Origin: Jaltomata sinuosa
Lineage: Eukaryota; Streptophyta; Magnoliopsida; Solanales; Solanaceae
Direction of reading: 5' to 3'
DNA: 64,000 nucleotides
NCBI GenBank assembly: GCA_003996215.1
Contig: QJPP01000676.1
Span: forward strand, 577,271-641,270
In this document: piece after piece, positions 57,096 through 64,000 of the stretch
Layout of the letters: every line of letters starts with the position of its first letter
Numbering within the stretch: the stretch's first letter is position 1
Program-made: the position numbers and the translations under genes
The notes under the pieces: generated by a model
Seen by the model: only the letters and a program-made list of their open reading frames with translations
What the model was told of the DNA's origin: nothing
Databases searched by the model: none

Positions 57096-59323
57096 TGTAA
57101 CGACCAGGTCTGTCGTTATGGGTAGACCAATCGTGCCAAGTTTTAGAGTTAGAAAACTCCGAGTTTGGGAGTTTAAAATTCTGGGATAGGCTAGCCTCAA
57201 CCAAATTTGGAGCGAGGTATAGTCTAGGGAAATCCAGGTAAAAATGGGTTTAGGTGTCTTGGATTGAGCTAGTTTTCCAGGTAGCCAAGACATAAAGGAG
57301 TCCGGGGGACTTTTCAGAATCAAATTTGGGTAAGTAGAACTCCCAAAATTGCGTTTGACGTGAAAGGATTGTTTTGGGATATCGGGGGAACCAAGTATGT
57401 TGTGAAATGGACAAAACTAGCACATTTACAAACTTTCTGCCCGTGACGAGTGTTTTCACGCGCGATAGAAGCCACCGCTATAGCGGTAGAAATTACCGCT
57501 ATAGCAGTGGTCAAGGGGCGGTCAACTCACTTAAGGCCGCTATAGCGGCAGGTGACCGCTATAGCGGGCCAACGGGTTTTTAATACAGAAACAGCTCTCA
57601 AAACATCAGAATTTCACAAGTTTGTTTTGGGAGAAGGGCTGGGCAAATTCAAGCAATTTTCTTCATTCCTCCTCCAAAAATAGTTCCTAAGGTAAGGTTT
57701 TCTTTCCCCACACTTTGTACTACATTTCCTATGCGGTAGAATTGCTAGGAGGGAAATTGGGGAAGGTTGAAATAACCTAGGGATGATGGAATTCGGGGAA
57801 GAAGGAGGTTCCGAATATGTATGTTCTTGGGTGTTGATTTAAATACGTTAAAATGATCATAGGCTATTTAATTTCCTATTTTTTCCGTAAAAAATGATAA
57901 GACTAGGAGAATTAACGGTGGAAAAGCTTGAGAAAAGGGTGGGATGATCATGGGTGGCCTGGGGTTTGGGGATTTGGTATAATTCGGGTAATGTACAGAC
58001 CTGTATGTTAATTGTAAGCATTGTGTGTTATTTTTAGACCAAGAACGTGAGAGGAATCCGGAACACGGGAAAGCTCGGGTTGAATAGAACTTGGAGCATT
58101 CGAGGTAGGTAATGGATTTCATATTTCTGTGAATGTGTATATTCATTGTACTCGTTGTCTAAGTAATTATGTGTATTATATTGCTTCAGGGATTTGTGTG
58201 GAATGTCTAAGTTCGGTTTACAATCTATGTTTGAATGGTTTTTACTTGTTGGCTTTACAAGGGGTGTGCATTCATTCTATTGACTGTTGTTGTTGACATT
58301 CGGGTGGCTCAGGTACCACGCCTGGTATGGGTATAAAACATGGTTGGCACGGGTACCACGCCTGGTACGAGTATAACATTCGGTTGGCACGGGTACTATG
58401 CCTGGTACGGGTTTACTTTATTGCATCTTGCACTATTTTATTGATTATTGTATTGCATTGGTTGATATTGGTTCCATGAGAGGACCGGGTTGTTTTACTG
58501 AATGTGATACTTGATATTAGTTCTGTGAGTGGACCGGGTTGTTATTGAAAAGTGCTACTGACTGGTGGTCCTTGAGTGGCCGAGAAACTGTTGTATGATT
58601 ATTGAATTGGTCTTGGTTTAGGCCGGGTAAATCATTACTTGTGGTATTTTCTAGAGGGGATTCCAGGGTGGGTTCGGACTAGACGGTAAGGTGTGGTTAT
58701 AGTTATTCTTGTTGGTGGAATAGAACTGTAAGAGATGGATTCATGCGGTAACAAGCAAGGTAGAGACCTGTAGTCTAGAGATGCCTATGATATTGTTGCA
58801 TGTTTGCCATACTTGTTACTGGATTTTGCATACTATTTATATACTATTTTCTTGAATACTGGCTGATGATCCTAGCAGTACACAGTGGTGGTGTACTGAT
58901 ACTGCACTTGTCTTTCTTTTGGTGAGTACATGAAATCTTCCAGCGGCTGAGACAAGACCTCAGATTTAGCACCAGCGATTTCGATCATCAAGGGTGAGCT
59001 AGTGATTCGAGCTACCTTGGGATTATCTCTAGAGTTTTAGTCCAGTTGCTCGAACTTAAAAAATATTCTTATTTTGTTTGGGGTTGCATCCCCGTACTCT
59101 AGATTTGGTATTGATGTTTGGTACGATGACTTTCAGTTCCTAGGTGGGGAATTTTTGAAGTTTATTATTAATGATAAGTTTTTGATTTGTGATCTTATTT
59201 CTATTGCTAGTTTTCATTTATGCTTGCTGGTTTTGGCTATTAGTCTAGGCAAGGGTGGAACTCTATTAGTTTGCTCATCCGGGGGTTGGGTGGGTGCCAC
59301 TCACGATGGGTTGGGTCATGACA
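57096..59323 (+). repeat. 3' LTR of plus-strand chromovirus (2228 bp)
   Basis: It aligns from end to end with 49826-52054, starting TGTAACGACC and ending TCATGACA. It holds perfect CCGCTATAGCGG palindromes at 57475-57486, 57537-57548 and 57556-57567. Confidence 0.94.
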
Positions 59324-59328
59324 AATGG
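59324..59328. repeat. Target-site duplication AATGG, right copy
   Basis: Directly follows the LTR end and matches 49821-49825. Confidence 0.93.
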
Positions 59329-61388
59329 TCATCTATGAAGCGAATTAAAGGTGATGAAAACTGGTTTGATTGAGTGTTAGAGCTTGAGACTCGTGATTGT
59401 ATGCATTGCAATATTTGGATGACCGCTATTGTGTGGTGTGTAGTTACTTGAGTTACTTTGAAATTTATGGTTAGCAAGGAGTCTTAACTTGGTTAGGTGT
59501 TAATGATTGAAGGAGTTCTTATTTTATAATTCAAGTGGAAAGCCGTATGCTAAATGCGGGGCAGGGTCTTATCATAGGTAAAAATGATAAGGGAAAATGA
59601 TATATATACTTGTGGGAACTCAGGTTTCAAGTGGTTGGTATGTGAATAAGTACCAGGGACAAGGGCTATTATTGCTTAATAGCGGGGGTTATGGTAAGAC
59701 ATGGATGATCGGCTAATGGTCATCCATGGGATGAATATAGAGTAAATTATATGACTTGTTTTGCGTGTGACTTACTTGAAATATGTGTAAATTGTTGTCT
59801 GCCGTGCATGGTGAGCTGCAAAGGATCATTAATGTGAAAAATTCTTTGTACCTTAGGTTGTGATAAGCTGTTAAAAGTCTTGATTTAAAAGTGGTACTAC
59901 ATTTTGAAAAAAGGCTTATCATTGGTTAAGATGATAAGGGATTGGAAACTGTGACTGTAGGGAAGCTTCGGTTTCAGGACAGTCGGGATTTGGTTGGGAA
60001 CCATGGGAACAAGGGAGTCATTCGTGGGTAATGGCGGGAAGATATTATTGGGAACAATTGTCTAGTGTTAACTCTTTGTAATTGATAGTATTTTATGCTG
60101 AATGGTGATGCGTTTGAAGCCAGGAACGGTTTTAAGGGTGGTTTAAGACCATGGCAGGATTTACAAGACTAAGCAAAGGTAGCTGGGAAAGGGAACTGAT
60201 ACACTTACTGGAAATTTCAATTTTCTGTACAGTTACCATCGGGACCGCTATAGAGGTGAAATATCTGCTATAGCGAAATCGCTATCACGGAATGACCAAC
60301 CGCTATAGCGGAGGTCATCAAGGCAGAAGCCTCACCCTGTTTTTTCCCCTGTTTTCATTCATTCCCGGGGCATCTAAAGGCAACGGTTGCATTACGAGCT
60401 GTCATGTGAAATGAGGAAATCGACTATAGAATTTATATAGCATGCATATAAGGTAATTTTCTTGAATACTTAGCATCCGTGTGCGTCCAAAAGAAAGGGT
60501 AGATATGGTAGCCCGGGGAATTGGTAAAAAACTATGACTGACTATTGGTGGGAATAGTAACTTATATGGAGTCTGGCAATATGACCCGTGATTGATCGAG
60601 TAGTATTGGACACTGCTCATAGACTATGTGATGAGGTAATTATTGACTGGTTTAGTGTTGATGACCCTTAGTGGTAGGGTAGATTGAAGGAGCGGGGTTA
60701 TTAAATGGGTTTCTTTAGCATTATTGTGTCTCTTGTGACCATGATAATACCCAGTGTTACTCCTTGTTACGTGGTGAGTGTGTTCTCTCCATAACTTTAG
60801 TTAGGGTGTAAGCGCCCGAGTAGAAAATCCCCCTCCTAAGATGAAGGTTGATGAAAATCTCAAGGTAGGGTGAGCCCAATGAAATCCTCATTGTTGCATG
60901 GTCTAGAGATATGTGGTGTATCAGGGCATAGTGTTGATAGGGGTAAGGTGATAGGATGATATGTGAGGGCATAGTACCCCATAGGACACTTTCAGAATAG
61001 AGTTCGAGCTAGTAGAACTCTGGGTATAGTGGAAAAGGCATATCCATGGTGGATCTAGTCCCCTTGGCAGGAAAAAAAACTATTTTGTTTCATTAGTTGA
61101 ATTTCTTTTACTCTGGTATTTTGATGAGGCCCCAGATTTCTCGGGCATTGAGGGGAGGGGTAATCGAGTTGCCTTGTGCGGCTTGAAGGAAGGAATTCCT
61201 TGATAGAGTGGAAGTGAGCTAAATTTTGGGTTGAGTTGGGTATACCAAGGGATTGGGAAGTTTTGGTGGTTTGCGTAAGGTTATATTTACGCTATCATGA
61301 TAGAGCATTAAGATCGAGGGATGAGCTTGTCCTTTCCCTCTGCCTTAGATATCGTTCGGGGATGAATGATGGGTAAATTAGTTTATGT
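59329..61388 (+). other. Interior of LARD-like element, coding-free
   Basis: About 2.06 kb without recognisable protein. Parts look like a decayed LTR: CCGCTATAGCGG at 60300-60311 and CATTTTCAGAATAGAGTTCG with AGTAGAACTCTGGG near 60985-61020, which echo the LTR text TTTTCAGAATCGAATTCGGG and AGTAGAACTCCC. GGGGATGAATGATGGG lies at 61357-61372 just before the 3' LTR. Confidence 0.65.
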
Positions 61389-64000
61389 TGTAACGACCGG
61401 GTCCGTCATTATGGGTAAACCATTCGTGCCAAGTTTCGGGTTAGAAAAATTCTGGGTTTGGGAGTTGAAAAATCTGGGCTAGGCTAGTTTCGGCTGGTTT
61501 TGGAGCGAATCTGGGTAAGGATTGGGTTAAATTTCTTGTTTTGAGCTAGTTTTCCTTGTAGCTAAGACATAGAGGAGTCCGGGGGACTTTTCAGAATCGA
61601 ATTCGGGTAAGTAGAACTCCCAGAATCAAGGTTAACGTGAAGGGGTTATTCTAGAATGTCGAGAAAATAAGTGTGTTGTAAAATGGCCAAAACTGGGAGA
61701 TTTTCGAACATTCTATCCGTGATGAGCGTAACCGTCTGTGGTAGCGGCCTTCACTATAGCGGTGGAAAATATTGCTATAGCGGTGGTAAAGGCAGTCAAC
61801 ACCGCTTAAGAACGCTATAGCGGAAGATGTCCGCTATAGAGGGACCACTATAACGGAGCAGGGACCGCTAAAGCAGAGCGACGGGATTAGAAAAACCAAG
61901 AAAATGTTCTTTTAATTTCATTCTCTTTCCTTCAGCCCAAAGAATAGACGAGAGTTATTCCAAAAATCCTCCTAGGCTGCTCCAAAGCTTGGGAGCCATG
62001 GGGAGGAGGGATTCCGGCGAAAGGGACGCAAAACCACAGATTCGGGCCTACAGGACTGCCAGGAATGCCTCCACAGAGCTAAAAATGCACGGTTGCAGCT
62101 TCTTGGTGTCTAGGTAGGCTAGTTTTTCATGAGTAGTTAGACTTGTTTACTTTTTGTACTTTTATATAATGAAATGGAGAATCCATATTTTAGGCCTTCG
62201 GGAACGGAGTCTGGCGGATTGGGGTTTGATTATGTATGTGCTAGGAATTAGTTGAATTTGAGTTGTGGGTTATTGATAATTGTTTGGGGCTATTTATGTT
62301 TTCTTGATATGCTAAAATGATAGACTCAGGGAGTGAGATGCCAGGAAGGTTCGGGGAACCGGGAATTGCAAGGACAACTAGGTGGGGATGAAATGGGAAA
62401 CTCCTAGGTGAGGTTTCAGGAATGCGAGAGGCATGTTAAGAAATCATTGTTTTCTAAGGGCTAGGAGTGAAAACTCGTATTGTTGTTATCTATGTATGTC
62501 CTGGATTAATGGGGTGGTTAAATTATGTTAAAAAGGGGAAACCGTTCATTATGTGTAAACAAGGGTAAGTGTGTTTAGTCTTCGGATGAATGTCAAGGTT
62601 CAACTATATACCCAAAATAGGGGTAGATGATGGCTTATGATTTCTGTGAATGTTGTATATTCTTGTACTCATATCTAAGTGATTGTATGAATTACATTAC
62701 TTAGGAAAGTTGTGTAGAATGTCTAAGGTTTCTGTTTTACAGTCTGTGATTGAACGGTATTAGCTTGTTGGTTTACAAGTTGTTTGTTAATGAATTTGAC
62801 TGTGGATTGTTGACATTCGGTTGGCTCGGGTACCATGCCTGGTACATGTATAACATTTGGTTGGCTTGGGTACCACGCCTAGTACAGGTATAACAAACGG
62901 TTGGCACGGGTACCACGCCTGCTACAAGTTACTATTTTGTTGGCTCGGGTACCACGCCTGGTATGGGTTTATGTACCTGCATCATCACATTAGTATTGTT
63001 GTATTGCATTGATATTGTTGCATTGCATTGGTTGTTATTGGTTTCCTGAGTGGACCGGGCTTTTTTTTATTGAATTGTGATATTTGATGGTGGTCCTTGA
63101 GTGACCGAGAATCCCGATATGTCTGTTGAGTTTGGTCTTGGTGTTGGCCGGGTTGTTATATCATGTTAATTAGTAGGTCTTGGTGTAGACCGGGTTGTCA
63201 TGTTATTAGTTGGTCTTGGTGTAGACCGGGTTGTTATATCATGTTAATTAGTAGGTCTTGGTGTAGACCGGGTTGTCATGTTATTAGTTGGTCTTGGTGT
63301 AGGCCGGGTTGTTATAATCTGTTATGAGCATTGCTTCGGTGGAGGCCGACGTTATTAGATCATGTTACATTAGTAGGTCTTGAGTGTACGACCGGGTTTT
63401 CAAATGTTATTGTTGGTCTTGGTGTAGACCAGGTTGTCATGTTATTAGTTGGTCTTGGTGTAGGCCAGGTTGTTATATCATGTTATGAGATTGGTCTTGG
63501 TGTAGGCTGGGTTGTTATATCACGTTATTAGTTGGTCTTGGTGTAGACCGAGTTATGATGTTAATTAATAGTTGGTCTTGGTGTAGACCGAGCTGTCATA
63601 TTAACACCTAGATGTGTTAGGGGGAAACTGGGTGGGTCCGGACTATGTAAAAGAGGTTATGAGTTCACAATTTATTATCATTAAGTGTACTAATGACTGT
63701 CAAGGTTTATTTGTGATTAATGAGGTAAGGATGGGTCTTGGGGTAGACCGGGTACCCGGTTGAACACTTAGGTGTGGTTAGAGGATCCTTGGAGGGTCCG
63801 GGTTTCGAGATTCGAAAGGGATTTAGATATAACTATGTTGTTGTCATTGCATGTGTCAATGGTTGCTAGGTGATTTCCATGTGATTGGTCAATTGGGAGT
63901 ACGATGAAAAGTGTGGGGTTGTAGTGGTTGGTTGTTATAATCGGGATGGGAAGTTGTCCAAGAGGGCCGGAAAGGGCCGGACACTGGTTAGTAATACTAC
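61389..64000 (+). repeat. 3' LTR of LARD-like element, truncated by window end
   Basis: It starts TGTAACGACC and follows 46166-49482 closely for 2.6 kb, including the GTACCA hairpins (62830-62975) and GGTCTT array (63130-63600). The final ~700 bases and the target-site copy are outside the window; the left copy would be TTCTC at 46161-46165. Confidence 0.92.
63130..63600 (+). repeat. GGTCTT stem-loop array in 3' LTR
   Basis: Counterpart of 47928-48390, with about twelve units. The segment 63318-63412 departs from the unit by many one-base insertions, while its neighbours are regular. Confidence 0.88.

Larger units (their letters stand above)
49826..59323 (+). mobile_element. Complete chromovirus with gag-pol, decayed (plus strand)
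   Basis: A 9.5-kb Ty3 element with LTRs 49826-52054 and 57096-59323, an iMet primer-binding site and a perfect AATGG duplication. The interior carries gag, CCHC knuckle, protease, reverse transcriptase, RNase H, integrase and a C-terminal chromodomain in the Ty3 order. Several in-frame stops, a few frameshifts and an integrase deletion disable it. By eye the LTRs differ at tens of positions, more than Tat-A's. It inserted into the interior of a related coding-free element. Confidence 0.94.
46166..64000 (+). mobile_element. Coding-free LTR element (LARD-like) hosting the 49826 chromovirus
   Basis: The 5' LTR is 46166-49482 (3317 bp) and the 3' LTR begins at 61389 and runs off the window. An iMet primer-binding site is at 49485-49497. 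The interior is 49483-49820 plus 59324-61388, about 2.4 kb, with no gag or pol motif. It resembles a large non-autonomous derivative mobilised by an autonomous relative. Its LTR start, primer site and 3'-end text (GGGGATGAATGATGGGTAAA) are close to those of the chromovirus inserted in it. Confidence 0.87.

Noticed and set aside
1..64000. Host protein-coding genes
   Set aside because: All frames with recognisable domains belong to transposable elements. No exon-intron gene structure with a conserved host domain was seen by eye, though a short exon could be missed without a database search.

Overview
This window is plant nuclear DNA made almost entirely of transposable elements. I find no host gene, rRNA, tRNA, organellar or bacterial sequence. 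The evidence is long TG...CA terminal repeats, plant-type primer-binding sites (tRNA-iMet type for four elements, TGGCGACTC type for two), 5-bp target-site duplications, Tat-clade and chromovirus proteins, a SIRE-like copia gag and a hAT transposase remnant. The recurring CCTACGTAT...CAGGTCA...ACGTAG block is one I associate with Solanaceae intergenic DNA. A Solanaceae genome is my best guess, but it is inference and the species cannot be told.

Region 1 (1-33080, everything on the minus strand) is a four-level nest. The oldest layer is a hAT transposon whose transposase is cut at 31436. A SIRE-like copia element (LTR 29581-31435, other LTR truncated at 25327-25922) lies in it. A Tat-clade Ty3 element ('Tat-B', <1-25326, LTR about 3.17 kb) sits inside the truncated copia LTR. 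A younger Tat-clade element ('Tat-A', 7213-21509, two 4480-bp LTRs, TSD CCCGT) sits inside Tat-B. All three retrotransposons keep gag but show no polymerase, so all look non-autonomous. Tat-A has an intact 457-codon gag.

Region 2 (33081-43584) is old, AT-rich sequence with a MITE-like inverted repeat. It is split by a complete but dead Tekay/Del-type chromovirus on the minus strand (34129-42911, TSD TATAT) that has lost its RNase H.

Region 3 (43585-64000, plus strand) is a second nest made of relatives. A partial LTR (43585-46165) is cut by a coding-free element with 3.3-kb LTRs (46166->64000). That element is cut by a gag-pol chromovirus (49826-59323, TSD AATGG) carrying stop codons, frameshifts and an integrase deletion. 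The LTRs of this family are built from short stem-loop modules whose arms change on both sides so that pairing is kept. This is the most unusual signal in the window.

Coordinates of LTRs, TSDs, primer-binding and polypurine sites were read directly. Lineage names come from remembered family features. Divergence estimates are by eye.
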